Below, piece by piece: positions 34,533 to 43,454 of a DNA stretch of 64,000 nucleotides (positions within the stretch are counted from its first letter, which is position 1; each line of letters begins with the position of its first letter). The stretch comes from G963663365 sp963663365 (lineage in GTDB: Bacteria; Hinthialibacterota; Hinthialibacteria; Hinthialibacterales; G963663365): positions 1 through 64,000 of the forward strand of contig CAXXIH010000008.1 in assembly GCA_963663365.2 (NCBI GenBank), written 5' to 3'. The position numbers and the translations under genes were made by a program. Below the pieces are notes generated by a model. The model saw only the letters and a program-made list of their open reading frames with translations, had not been told where the DNA came from and searched no databases.

Positions 34533-36455
34533 TTACAGCCGTTTTTTCATCTGGTCCAAAAGCACCGCAATCAAAATCACAGCACCGATAATCACCATTT
34601 GAAGGTAAGTATCGACCTTTAAAAGCGTCAAGCCGTTGTTTAGAACCCCTAATAGCAATGCGCCAATCAACGTTCCCAGTATCTTGCCTTCCCCGCCTAA
34701 CAGGCTGGTTCCGCCCACGACACAAGCCGCAATGACATACAATTCGTAGAGTTGCCCGCTATTGGGATCACCGGAACCGAGTTTGGAGGCTACAATGACG
34801 CCCACAAAGGCTGACATCAGCCCGGTAATGACATAAGCCCCAAACCGAACGGCCCCGACCGGTATGCCGGAGAGATGCGTGGCGTGTTCATTGCCACCGA
34901 CGGCATAAATATAACGCCCAAAGGGCGTGTACCCCAAAAGTAGATAGGCCAGGAAATACGCGATGGCCATCATCAATACCGGCACCGGAAGCAACTCGCC
35001 AAACCAAGATTCAAGCACAAAGCCGCGTCCAATCATTTCCGTAAATTGGTCATAGGCAACAGGGATCGCACGCCCCTCAGAAAACGTATAGGCCAATCCA
35101 CGGGCGATTTGCATCAAGGCAAGGGTGGCAATAAAAGGGGGGATACGGAAAGCGTTAATTACAGTCCCGGTAAACGCTCCGGTAGCCATGCCCAACACAG
35201 CGGTCAGCAGCACAGCGAATAGGAGAATCCCAAAAGCATGCCATGTGGATTGGACAATATGCAGATTTGATCCGACGGCCACCTCATCGGCAAGACGGAA
35301 GGCAACATGATCCAAGGCAACGATGGTCTTTACCTGGGGATAATTCTCCAGCAACCGTTTGAGCGAATCGCGGACTTGCGTACGCCGGCCCAATGAAGAC
35401 AATCCTGAAGCATCTATATAAACACCTTTAATCGAGGCCGGGTGAATCTGATCCAGGGCTTCGGCCGTGCGCCGGTTCTCTTCGCAATCCGTCACATAAA
35501 GGGCCAGGATTTCGTCTCCGGCATCCGCGACGATTCGTTCTGCGGTCGCTTCCACATCGACCTGGATGCCGACAATGGAGCCTGAGCATGTCATTCCTAA
35601 ACCAGCGCCCAATACAAGGCCCACGATACAACCGGTGATCCACTGTTGCCTGGCTCCACCGAGGCCCGGAAGAGGCAAGGCCCGAATACGGCTTAGCCCC
35701 ATAAAGAGAATGGGAACCAAAACAACACCGGTCACACTCCACCCCCACCAGGGGATGCCATCGGGGCGGTTAATGGTCAGGGCCGTAACAACACCAAAGA
35801 ATGCCACCAAGGAACCGACCGAGAGATCAATTCCACCGGTCAGGATGACCATGGTCATACCGACGGCAATAATGGCAAAAACGGAAATCTGACGGGCGAT
35901 GTTGATTAGGTTACGTTTGCGTAGGAAAACCGAGACTGTGCTGCGCGGCGGTCCGGCCACAAGTACGGTCCGTTTCAATGCGGTGGCTTGTGTAGCCACG
36001 ATACCGGCAATCCGGTCATGAGTCTGATCGACATAAGCCACAACTGTTATATCGGGATTCTCACGCAGGATTGCTCGAAGGGCGCGTGATAAATCCGCCC
36101 GTTGGGCATCGTAATCCACGGCTTCGGCAAACACCTTCCCCGCCCCAATTTCCTGCAGCACCGTATCGACATCTAAGAGGCCAAGCGGCTCGCCCTCGGG
36201 AGAGAGCGGCGGATCGGCGGCACGTTGAGCCAGTTGCTCGGGTGTGGGCGCAATCAGAAGCGCCTGCCCTTGAGACTTGGCTTTCAATGCATTGACCCGT
36301 TTGAGGAATGCCCGCGCGCCCTCTTCGCCGGGGATCGCCGGGCCTGGTTCCATGGTTTTGACGGCCAAAAAGGCACAGATCAAAATCAGCACCAGAACCA
36401 TGCCATAATCCATAAACCAACGGGAACGAAGAATACGTCGAAGTGAAACCATCAT
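34533..36455 (-). CDS. Sugar ABC transporter permease (RbsC/BPD_transp_2 type) with large extracytoplasmic inserts
   Basis: About 640 aa, twice the size of a usual RbsC-type permease. The core is normal: GMTMVILTGGIDLSVGSLVA, NAFRIPPFIATLALMQIARG, YTPFGRYIYAVGGNEHAT, and AACVVGGTSLLGGEGKILGT. Two insertions are added: about 170 residues after the first helix (including ENPDITVVAYVDQTHDRIAG) and about 110 residues between helices (IVADAGDEILALYVTDCEEN; KTIVALDHVAFRLADE). Both have alternating strands and helices like periplasmic sugar-binding proteins. No ATPase or free binding protein is adjacent. The start is taken at ATG 36455/36452 where the first helix begins. Confidence 0.8.
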   Translation of the reverse strand: MMVSLRRILRSRWFMDYGMVLVLILICAFLAVKTMEPGPAIPGEEGARAFLKRVNALKAKSQGQALLIAPTPEQLAQRAADPPLSPEGEPLGLLDVDTVLQEIGAGKVFAEAVDYDAQRADLSRALRAILRENPDITVVAYVDQTHDRIAGIVATQATALKRTVLVAGPPRSTVSVFLRKRNLINIARQISVFAIIAVGMTMVILTGGIDLSVGSLVAFFGVVTALTINRPDGIPWWGWSVTGVVLVPILFMGLSRIRALPLPGLGGARQQWITGCIVGLVLGAGLGMTCSGSIVGIQVDVEATAERIVADAGDEILALYVTDCEENRRTAEALDQIHPASIKGVYIDASGLSSLGRRTQVRDSLKRLLENYPQVKTIVALDHVAFRLADEVAVGSNLHIVQSTWHAFGILLFAVLLTAVLGMATGAFTGTVINAFRIPPFIATLALMQIARGLAYTFSEGRAIPVAYDQFTEMIGRGFVLESWFGELLPVPVLMMAIAYFLAYLLLGYTPFGRYIYAVGGNEHATHLSGIPVGAVRFGAYVITGLMSAFVGVIVASKLGSGDPNSGQLYELYVIAACVVGGTSLLGGEGKILGTLIGALLLGVLNNGLTLLKVDTYLQMVIIGAVILIAVLLDQMKKRL

Positions 36456-36667
36456 AAGAAGCAGCAAATTCAGAAGATGGGCATGTTTCAGCGAAACAAG
36501 CCTTGGCCGGTAACAGACCAAGGATGAAGGATGAACGAAGCCCAAGGAATGGCAAGGCAGTTGTTGGGGATTCGTCTTGGGCCAGCCGTCCGCCTAGCCT
36601 AAACTCAGCGGTTTGTGGGGCATACAACAACGGCTCGCCATCAAACCAAACGTTATAGGCTTTCAGT

Positions 36668-37120
36668 ATGAATTCATCCCATGACCCAAAGACGGAATCG
36701 AACACTGACGCGGCCGTTCCGATTCCGGCGTTACGGGATGCACGCGAACGTATCCTTTGGCGGATTCTGGCGTTGGGTTTCTGCCTGATCGGCGTCCACA
36801 GCCTGTTCCTGCTGTTCGATCTATTCCCGGAAGCAATGCGGCGCACCCAACTGGATTTGCATATCTGGTGCGCGTTATGCCTCATCCTCCCGTTTTTGGG
36901 CTACCTTATCCGCCATTTGAGCCGTGTAGGCACAATCATTCGTGGACGCACTCGTATCGTGGGCCTGTTAACCGGCACGATTGCGGCCTGTTTGGCTTTG
37001 ACCGGGATTGTTTGTTTATGGATACCATCCGGCGCGGTTGGCAATGGCCTGGCTTTGGTTCATGCCTGGATTGGTTTCGCCGTTTTAGCGCTGTTTCTTA
37101 TTCACCGTTTTGCAAGGTGA
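36668..37120 (+). CDS. Small four-helix membrane protein of unknown function
   Basis: A 150-aa protein with a polar N-terminus of 30 residues and four hydrophobic helices (ILALGFCLIGVHSLFLLF; IWCALCLILPFLGYLI; IVGLLTGTIAACLALTGIVC; LVHAWIGFAVLALFLIH). His residues in helices 1, 2 and 4 (GVHS, DLHIW, LVHAWIG, LIHRF) recall haem-b-binding four-helix proteins such as DUF4405 or cytochrome b561, but I cannot confirm haem ligation. It is transcribed away from the permease; the two starts lie about 200 bases apart. Confidence 0.6.
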   Translation: MNSSHDPKTESNTDAAVPIPALRDARERILWRILALGFCLIGVHSLFLLFDLFPEAMRRTQLDLHIWCALCLILPFLGYLIRHLSRVGTIIRGRTRIVGLLTGTIAACLALTGIVCLWIPSGAVGNGLALVHAWIGFAVLALFLIHRFAR

Positions 37121-37397
37121 GAGCCTCTGAAAATTGTAGTTGACGCTTCATCATTCCGTGTTTTATAATTGATAACAGTGGGCAGGCAGCAATCGGGCCA
37201 TTCGACGGTCGTTACGAATGGAGGGTTTTAGGCGTTTGAGTAAATAAGGCTCGGATCGTACAAAGGGGTGCTTCGATGGAAGCGGTGCGAATTTCAATAT
37301 CACAAAATAAGATTTCTTTTCTAAGAATTAATTTTTCCTGCCAATACAGAATCGGCTTGCGCAGGCGCATTTTGTCACAGCCGAAGAGGGCGTAAAC

Positions 37398-38114
37398 ATG
37401 TCTACAAGTGTCTTTTTTAAGCCTAACGCCACATTCTTTGTGTTGGTCAGCGTGGCATTTCAGGCTTTGGGTCAAATTGCGCCCGAAAAGGTTCTTTCAG
37501 CCACGGAGCAGGCGGAGGCATTTATCGAAGAATTCCCCTGTCGTCTTTTGGCCGGGCCAGTATATGCGCCCCATGAAGCCATTTCTGATAAATGGGAAAA
37601 TATCATAAATACCAAGTTGGACAACCTCACGATTAATGATCTTAAAACATATTCTATTATGTTTTTATTGTCACAAATTGCCACAAAAGATTCTGAACCC
37701 TATGCCATCAGATTTTCACACAGAATTGTCGACAAAAGCAACATCAAGTCAATCGATGCAAAACATGAATTGTGCCCAAACACAACAAATCGCACAGAAT
37801 GGCGCGCCTATCGTATTATTGCATATAACTGTATTGAAACACTTGCACGAATAGGAACTGATAAATGCATGGAAAGAATTTATCAGCTCGCAAATAGAGA
37901 TACATGGGATGAGGCCTTTTCTTCTCTAAAAAATGTTGAATCACAAGATAGAAATCAAGTTATCGATAATCTTCTAAGGCAATGCATAATAAAATTATAT
38001 GCATCAAAGTCCGCAAGAAGCAAAGAATTATTAGGTCGGATAAAAAGACAAGGAAATCAAGAATTGCTAGAAATTATAAGCAAGCTCGAATCCGGCAAAT
38101 ATCGTTTGGATTAA
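37398..38114 (+). CDS. Secreted protein of unknown function
   Basis: A 238-aa protein with a signal peptide (ATFFVLVSVAFQALGQ) and AGAGGG before the ATG. The mature part is helical and Lys-rich, with a HEAT-like stretch (YNCIETLARIGTDKCMERIY). No family is recognised. It opens the AT-rich region of secreted-protein genes and precedes by 61 bases another exported HEAT-like protein, so the two may be co-transcribed. Confidence 0.6.
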   Translation: MSTSVFFKPNATFFVLVSVAFQALGQIAPEKVLSATEQAEAFIEEFPCRLLAGPVYAPHEAISDKWENIINTKLDNLTINDLKTYSIMFLLSQIATKDSEPYAIRFSHRIVDKSNIKSIDAKHELCPNTTNRTEWRAYRIIAYNCIETLARIGTDKCMERIYQLANRDTWDEAFSSLKNVESQDRNQVIDNLLRQCIIKLYASKSARSKELLGRIKRQGNQELLEIISKLESGKYRLD

Positions 38115-38175
38115 TAGCGTCGAAGAAATTCGAGGTATCAAAGCGCATTCCGCTTCACTTGAAGGAGAGATAACC

Positions 38176-39627
38176 ATGTTCATGAAATTATTTCTTAAAC
38201 CGTTCATTGTCTTTTTCCTATTGGGTGGAATTACTGACGGGATTGCGTTTGGCTCGGAGAAAAATCAAACATCGGACACGGAGTTTGAGGCAAAATGCAG
38301 GAAGGCGGTTGCCGAATATCTTCAATATATTAACGATCCCAATGGTGGAATAGATCCTACCGATTCCACATGGCGCACATATACAGAGAATCGATATTGT
38401 GATGCTATTGTTTCATTTGGTGTGCCTGCCTTGAATTGTGTTGTTCAAATCATGAAGGATAATGAAACAAACATGTCTAATTTCTATGCGTTATCAGGCG
38501 TGGTGCATAAGATATCTAAAAGACAATTTGAGCAGTCTTATCCCTTACGATCTAAATGGCATGGTGCACAAGCGTATGGGAAAGCATTCATAGAATGGTG
38601 GAACAAAGGACGTGTACAATGGGATGATGAGTTCGCGGAGTATTATATGGCATGGAAGCGGCGTAAAGCAGGAGAAGAAAGAGATAAAGCGTATAACAAA
38701 TTGAAAGAGTTGGGGTGTCTATCGCTGTCGTACGCAATCGAGACAATCACAACACTAGGCGATATTGAACTATGGGACGTTGTCGATTATTGGACAGACG
38801 GCAAAATTACAGAGGATTTCAATACGGAAACCGGCGGCGCCGGAGATAAGATAACATTCGTGTCTTCCTGGTGGAATAAAAATAAAGACTACTGGCTTCT
38901 CCCACCGGTGGAGGACGCAGAATTTTACTCAAAACAACAAATATCCGCGGCCGATATTGCTCTTTTTAGCCGGCTGGTAGATGAATGGTGGGAGTATGTA
39001 TTGAATGAACCTTCAATATCCCTCTCATCAAGAACTGAACCTTACGTCGAAAATGAATATTTCCAAAAAATTATAGACATGGGACCGCCCGTTCTCCCGC
39101 TTATTGCAAAAAATATGGAGGACCGCGGTCTTTTAGGCGCATGTATGTATGACGCGTTTCTGAACATTTCAAAAAGGTGGTTCTCTGATGAAGAGCGCGG
39201 TGGCCGCTTTGTAAAGGTTAATGCGTTGATTTGGTGGAAAACCGGACGAGGCGATACAAAAAACCAATTCAATGACCGTTATCAAAGTTGGAAAAACAAC
39301 GCCGGTAATCCGCCGCGCGGTTGGAAAGACATCGTCGATGATAACGGACGATTACCGTATCAAGATCTTAGTCACGATCCTGAACTCCAAGCCTACCGTT
39401 CACTTTTGGCGCTTGGCATCGATGCGCTGCCATACGCTATTGAGAAAATCGAAAAAGGCAATATCGACTTATGGGACGTTGTCGATTATTGGACTGACAG
39501 TAAAATAACAGATGATTTCAATGCAGAAACCAGCGGTGCCGGGGATAAGATACCATTCGTATCTTCCTGGTGGAATAAAAATAAAGACTACTGGCTCTTG
39601 CCACCGGTGGCGGATATATCAAATTGA
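38176..39627 (+). CDS. Secreted protein with two internally duplicated HEAT-like halves
   Basis: A 483-aa exported protein (signal peptide MKLFLKPFIVFFLLGGI; AAGGAGAG at good spacing). It consists of two homologous halves of about 220-240 residues. Each has an ISKR-x-F helix, a Trp-rich WWNKGR / WWKTGR element, and ends in LWDVVDYWTD then FVSSWWNKNKDYWLLPPV. The two ends are also close at the DNA level (38778-38912 and 39474-39612), so the duplication is fairly recent. The last 22 bases of the gene and the following leader were copied to 44731, upstream of the second ParB gene. Function unknown. Confidence 0.65.
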   Translation: MFMKLFLKPFIVFFLLGGITDGIAFGSEKNQTSDTEFEAKCRKAVAEYLQYINDPNGGIDPTDSTWRTYTENRYCDAIVSFGVPALNCVVQIMKDNETNMSNFYALSGVVHKISKRQFEQSYPLRSKWHGAQAYGKAFIEWWNKGRVQWDDEFAEYYMAWKRRKAGEERDKAYNKLKELGCLSLSYAIETITTLGDIELWDVVDYWTDGKITEDFNTETGGAGDKITFVSSWWNKNKDYWLLPPVEDAEFYSKQQISAADIALFSRLVDEWWEYVLNEPSISLSSRTEPYVENEYFQKIIDMGPPVLPLIAKNMEDRGLLGACMYDAFLNISKRWFSDEERGGRFVKVNALIWWKTGRGDTKNQFNDRYQSWKNNAGNPPRGWKDIVDDNGRLPYQDLSHDPELQAYRSLLALGIDALPYAIEKIEKGNIDLWDVVDYWTDSKITDDFNAETSGAGDKIPFVSSWWNKNKDYWLLPPVADISN

Positions 39628-39652
39628 TAATTCATTATCAGTGAAATCGCGG

Positions 39653-39681
39653 TTGACACTTAGGATTTTGAAGTTTATTAT
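39653..39681 (+). promoter_or_regulatory. Sigma-70-type promoter of parB copy 1
   Basis: TTGACA at 39653-39658 and TATTAT at 39676-39681 are separated by exactly 17 bases. Transcription would start near 39688, so the hairpin and direct repeats at 39704-39764 lie in the 5' untranslated region. Confidence 0.65.
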
Positions 39682-39703
39682 TTTTATGTTGGTTGTGACA
39701 AGG

Positions 39704-39764
39704 CCATTCGCGGGGGCCTGCGAATGGGGAGTTTGAAGGGTTTGGTCCAGGTATGGGCCAGGTA
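39704..39764 (+). promoter_or_regulatory. Conserved leader with inverted repeat and tandem 11-bp repeats, cassette 1
   Basis: CCATTCGC at 39704-39711 pairs with GCGAATGG at 39720-39727; G-U and G-C pairs can extend the stem in RNA. Then TGG-T/G-CCAGGTA occurs twice in tandem (39743-39753 and 39754-39764). The block repeats almost unchanged before the other two parB genes. It could be an operator for the ParB protein or a structured leader. GGGAG at 39771 is the ribosome site for the ATG at 39783. Confidence 0.7.
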
Positions 39765-39782
39765 CTATAAGGGAGCGCTTCT

Positions 39783-40643
39783 ATGGGAGCTGCACAAGGA
39801 TCAACTTCACCTAAAAAGGGTCGAATATCAAAGAAATTAAAAGAAACCACCGAGAACACATGTTCAGAGCCACAAGCGGATTCGGCAGCGCAAATCCCGT
39901 GTTTTGAACTTCCTGTAGAATCGATTGTTCCTAACCCTAATCAGCCTCGAAAGAATTTTGATCCTAATAGGCTGAAAGAGTTGGCGCGGTCGATTCAAAT
40001 TCACGGTGTCTTATCACCGATTCACGTGCATGAATCTAACGGTAATGACTGTTATGAATTGATTTCCGGTGAACGCCGGCTTCGCGCGGCAAAATTAGCC
40101 GGATTAAAGACAATTCCGGCATTGATACGAGATAACAATCATTCCTTGGAATTGGCAATACTCGAAAACCTTCAACGCGAGAATCTCAATCCAATTGAGG
40201 AGGCCGAGGCTCTTAAGCAACTCAAGGAACTCAAAAGATATACTGACGAAAAGATCGCCGAAATGTTGGGAATATCCCGCACGAGTGTCTCAGAACTGCT
40301 CTCGATCCTACGCCTTCCGGAGGCCATTTTATGCGAATGTCGGAATTCCGACATTGCACCTAAGTCCCTCTTAACTAAGCTAGTTACGATGGATGACGAG
40401 CAAAAAAGATCGGCCGCCTGGGAAGCCTTCAAGAGAGGCGAAATCCATACTACCCAAACACGTAAGTTAAAAAAACACAACCAAGGCCGCCATAAGCATG
40501 TTCAATATGTCCACAAAAAGCCAGGATACAAATTAACCATCGATTTTAAGAAATCGCATGTTGAGCCTGAAGAAATTACGGAAATACTTAAAGCGGAACT
40601 TGAGAGAATCGCACGTAAGATGACGATTAAAGACAAGATATAA
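39783..40643 (+). CDS. Orphan ParB-like protein, cassette 1
   Basis: A 286-aa protein with the full ParB layout: a Lys/Ser-rich tail (1-40), N-terminal CTP-binding domain with NPNQPRKNF (51-59) and GERRLRAAKLAG (96-107), ENLQRENLNPIEEAEAL (128-143), a central HTH (about 153-178, YTDEKIAEMLGISRTSVSEL), and a C-terminal dimerisation-like region (LTIDFKKSHVEPEEITEIL). In chromosomal ParB these motifs bind CTP and a parS palindrome. No ParA is present and there are three tandem copies, so classical segregation is unlikely. The coding region contains a perfect 20-bp palindrome. Likely a DNA-binding regulator or organiser of the cassette. Confidence 0.9.
   Translation: MGAAQGSTSPKKGRISKKLKETTENTCSEPQADSAAQIPCFELPVESIVPNPNQPRKNFDPNRLKELARSIQIHGVLSPIHVHESNGNDCYELISGERRLRAAKLAGLKTIPALIRDNNHSLELAILENLQRENLNPIEEAEALKQLKELKRYTDEKIAEMLGISRTSVSELLSILRLPEAILCECRNSDIAPKSLLTKLVTMDDEQKRSAAWEAFKRGEIHTTQTRKLKKHNQGRHKHVQYVHKKPGYKLTIDFKKSHVEPEEITEILKAELERIARKMTIKDKI
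40336..40355. repeat. Perfect 20-bp palindrome inside parB copy 1
   Basis: The core is TGTCGGAATTCCGACA (40338-40353), extended by AA and TT. It has the size of a ParB binding site (parS is a 16-bp palindrome) but a different sequence. It lies just after the HTH-coding part, over codons about 185-191. Confidence 0.75.
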
Positions 40644-40689
40644 GATAATGGTAAACTATTAATTTTTATCAAATTTCATGAAAACTATA

Positions 40690-40718
40690 TTGACATTTGC
40701 TACTATGCTGTGTTAGTT
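40690..40718 (+). promoter_or_regulatory. Promoter candidate of secreted TPR gene, cassette 1
   Basis: TTGACA at 40690 follows AAAACTATA; the -10 at 17 bases is only TTAGTT. The position and the preceding ATGAAAAC-x-ATATTGACA match cassette 2, which supports it. The untranslated leader would be about 205 bases, very AT-rich. Confidence 0.45.
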
Positions 40719-40931
40719 TAATAAAGTATTGTTGTGCTCAATCTAAAATACAATTAATAGGAGGGAACATAGAATATACAATTTATAAAACGATTCAATA
40801 AATTCAGAAATTCACATCAACTTGAAGCCTATATTTTATGCACAAACACAACTTTTACAATAACTTTTTAAGCTATTGAAATACCAATTCCAGATTAATC
40901 CTCCTTCGGGATTTACATTAGGGAGACAAAG

Positions 40932-42452
40932 ATGGTTAAAAAATTATTCTTCATATTCCTCTCAACACTCTTTCTCCAGCCGATCGGACATTCAGCAGAA
41001 CCAACAACAATTGAAGCAATCGACTTTATAAACAATAGTAAACAAATGCCTATTTCCGAAAGGCTTGATTTCATTAAACAAACACTTCAAAGCACAACGA
41101 ATGAATCTATCCTTTCAGAGGCAATTTGGGATTTGGCAATGATATCAAGAGAACCTCAGCAAGCAAAAGACGCTCTTGAGATTGTCGAAAACATACTTTT
41201 ATCAAGTAAGCAAGATACAAAAATTAATCAACGTGCCACACTTGCCAAGGCCCGTATTCTGGCGCGTTTGGGTGAAAAAGAAGAATCATTAACAATTTTC
41301 CGGCATGCCATTTGTGAAAAATGGCGTCATGATCTTGTTGGGGAAATACTAGAAGCTCTTGAGGAAACCGGAGATTTTGATCTTATGGCCAGGTGTGAAT
41401 ATGATTTTCGGGCCGGGAATAACTATCCCGAAGACCTCCTGCAATATTATGGGCGACAAGAAAATATCATTGATATGCTTTCTCACTTGCAAGGAATGAA
41501 AGCTATGGAGGCCGAATCTTCAGCGATTGAAAAAGTGTATATCTATTTGCCGGATTCACCCACACGCCCATATCTCAAACAAATAGGCTATGCTTTATGC
41601 CTCGCCGCTGACGAGAGATATAGCGAAGCATTACTATGCCTAACCGATGTTGAAACAAAAATTCAATCCGAATCAGATTCAGTCTATGACGAAGCGCAAG
41701 ACATACCATTATATCGTTGCGCAATTCTCCTTTACGAAGGCAAAGACTATAACCTTATGCGCAGATGTTTTAAAGAATATATGGCGATTAATGAATCCGA
41801 TGAAATTACAAAACTTCGCGCCGCAATTAAGTTAACATATGGCTTTGAACATGATATTTATGACCTCAGCAAAATAGCAGAATTGACTTCATTGCTTCTA
41901 ATCGACGGTTATGACAAAAAACGTGGAGCTGATGATGAAAAATATTGGAAAGCAATGGCAAGTCTCCATGCAATGCATCTGATAAGTTTGGATAAGAGGA
42001 AACAATGGCTATATGCGCGTGAATTCTGTAAAGAAGCCAAAGATAATTTCTATCCAGGAACGCTTGGCGGGGCTACGGCCGCATTATATCACGGTGCGTA
42101 TCTTATGCGGGATGGCGATTACAACGGAGCAGAAAAAATATTCCTTGATCTTATTGAAAAATTTCCTCATGATTTAATAACTCCCTATGCAAAATCTTAT
42201 TTAGCTCATCTCTGGTATCAATTAGAGATATACCCGGATGAATCACTTGAATTGATACAAGATGTCAAGCAAAGAGTTATTGCCGCAACAAATAACCCAA
42301 TCCTCTCAGCGAAACAACAGGTATTATTAGACGAGAAGACGCGGGTTGAAAACTTGGAATTCAAGATATTTCACCGGCTCGGAAAAAAGACTAATGATAT
42401 GACTTTCATCTTAAAAGAATCTTATCCACAGTGGGGATTTGAGTGGAGATAA
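40932..42452 (+). CDS. Secreted TPR-like protein, cassette 1
   Basis: A 506-aa exported helical-repeat protein with a signal peptide (MVKKLFFIFLSTLFLQPIGHSA) and AGGGAGA before the start. It is homologous to the proteins at 46002 and 53849, with the common centre ALCLAADERYSEALLCL, then YDEAQDIPLY and a segment like LLYEGKDYNLMRRCFKEYM. TPR-like pairs occur from residue 60 on (ATLAKARILARLGEKEESLT). It is probably a periplasmic or surface scaffold. It shares the cassette with ParB 1 but has its own promoter candidate. Followed after 24 bases by another secreted protein. Confidence 0.75.
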   Translation: MVKKLFFIFLSTLFLQPIGHSAEPTTIEAIDFINNSKQMPISERLDFIKQTLQSTTNESILSEAIWDLAMISREPQQAKDALEIVENILLSSKQDTKINQRATLAKARILARLGEKEESLTIFRHAICEKWRHDLVGEILEALEETGDFDLMARCEYDFRAGNNYPEDLLQYYGRQENIIDMLSHLQGMKAMEAESSAIEKVYIYLPDSPTRPYLKQIGYALCLAADERYSEALLCLTDVETKIQSESDSVYDEAQDIPLYRCAILLYEGKDYNLMRRCFKEYMAINESDEITKLRAAIKLTYGFEHDIYDLSKIAELTSLLLIDGYDKKRGADDEKYWKAMASLHAMHLISLDKRKQWLYAREFCKEAKDNFYPGTLGGATAALYHGAYLMRDGDYNGAEKIFLDLIEKFPHDLITPYAKSYLAHLWYQLEIYPDESLELIQDVKQRVIAATNNPILSAKQQVLLDEKTRVENLEFKIFHRLGKKTNDMTFILKESYPQWGFEWR

Positions 42453-42476
42453 AAAGCAGAAGCAGGAGTATTTACA

Positions 42477-43364
42477 ATGATTTCAACTCTTAAACCAAAT
42501 TTATGTATGAATCTCAAAACAAAGATAAGCAGAGTAGCAAGATTTCGGAATATCTTTTTATCGTTCATTATTTCGCTCCTTGTTGTTACAGCAGTAGATA
42601 CATATGCTTGTTTTCCGCCGGGCGGTTGGCCTGTGATACCGGGAGTTACCCCTGGCATATGTGGCTCGTCGGTTTGTGAAACAACGGTGTTGGCAAATAC
42701 AGTAACAAGCCCAATGCTAGAAGTGGATGATATAGCTCCAGCGTGGAGATTATTCGGTGACGATAACCCTAAAAGTTATGATTTTAATGGAAGTTGGTCA
42801 GAAAGTGATTATTTTGAAATTCCGATCAATAATAGTGACGAACCCTGCCCTTATGGCATCAGCGCAGGTGAATATAATATTAATTACTCAGAATACTTAT
42901 ACCACACAGGGACAAATGTCGGCGTAAATCTAACAGTAGCGGCAGGTGTTGGTGAATATGCAGTTGGAAAAGTATCTTTAACAGCTACATCTGTAGAAAA
43001 TCAATGGCATCATTATGTAACTTCGAATGTGATAGCAGAAAATTGTACTATTTACTTTAGTACTCAGCCCGGTGAACAAGGATATGTAGATTGGATGTTT
43101 AAGTATACATACCATGAGCATAAGCGTCAATGCGTAAGGATGTACACAGCAACATTATGGACAGTGGATTACGTGCATGAGAGTTGCATATATCCGATTA
43201 TCGATACATACACCTGCTGGGATGACCTAATGGAATCACAAGTCAAAGCATCTCGTGCATTCAATATTGTTCCGAATCAACCCGGGTACGATTTCGATCT
43301 GTTTCCTTTTTGTGCATCTCCGGTCATATTCGCAGGTCCTGAGCCTGAATGCCCGGATGACTGA
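42477..43364 (+). CDS. Secreted Cys-containing protein of unknown function
   Basis: A 295-aa protein with a hydrophobic signal (NIFLSFIISLLVVTAVDTYA) after a basic N-terminal stretch; AGGAG precedes ATG 42477. The mature part begins CFPPGGWPVIPGVTPGICGS and carries some ten Cys residues, Tyr- and Asn-rich beta-type sequence (GEYNINYSEYLYHTGTNVGV), and an acidic end. It looks like an extracellular beta-sandwich stabilised by disulfides. No homologue is recognised. It occupies the same slot as the secreted proteins at 47458 and 55330 but is not similar to them. Confidence 0.65.
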   Translation: MISTLKPNLCMNLKTKISRVARFRNIFLSFIISLLVVTAVDTYACFPPGGWPVIPGVTPGICGSSVCETTVLANTVTSPMLEVDDIAPAWRLFGDDNPKSYDFNGSWSESDYFEIPINNSDEPCPYGISAGEYNINYSEYLYHTGTNVGVNLTVAAGVGEYAVGKVSLTATSVENQWHHYVTSNVIAENCTIYFSTQPGEQGYVDWMFKYTYHEHKRQCVRMYTATLWTVDYVHESCIYPIIDTYTCWDDLMESQVKASRAFNIVPNQPGYDFDLFPFCASPVIFAGPEPECPDD

Positions 43365-43454
43365 TCGTGCAATCCAAACAGACAATTCTGCCGAGTACTG
43401 TAACAAGTACAAGTAGATGGAGACACATAATCAGAAAAATGGAAGGACAATGCT

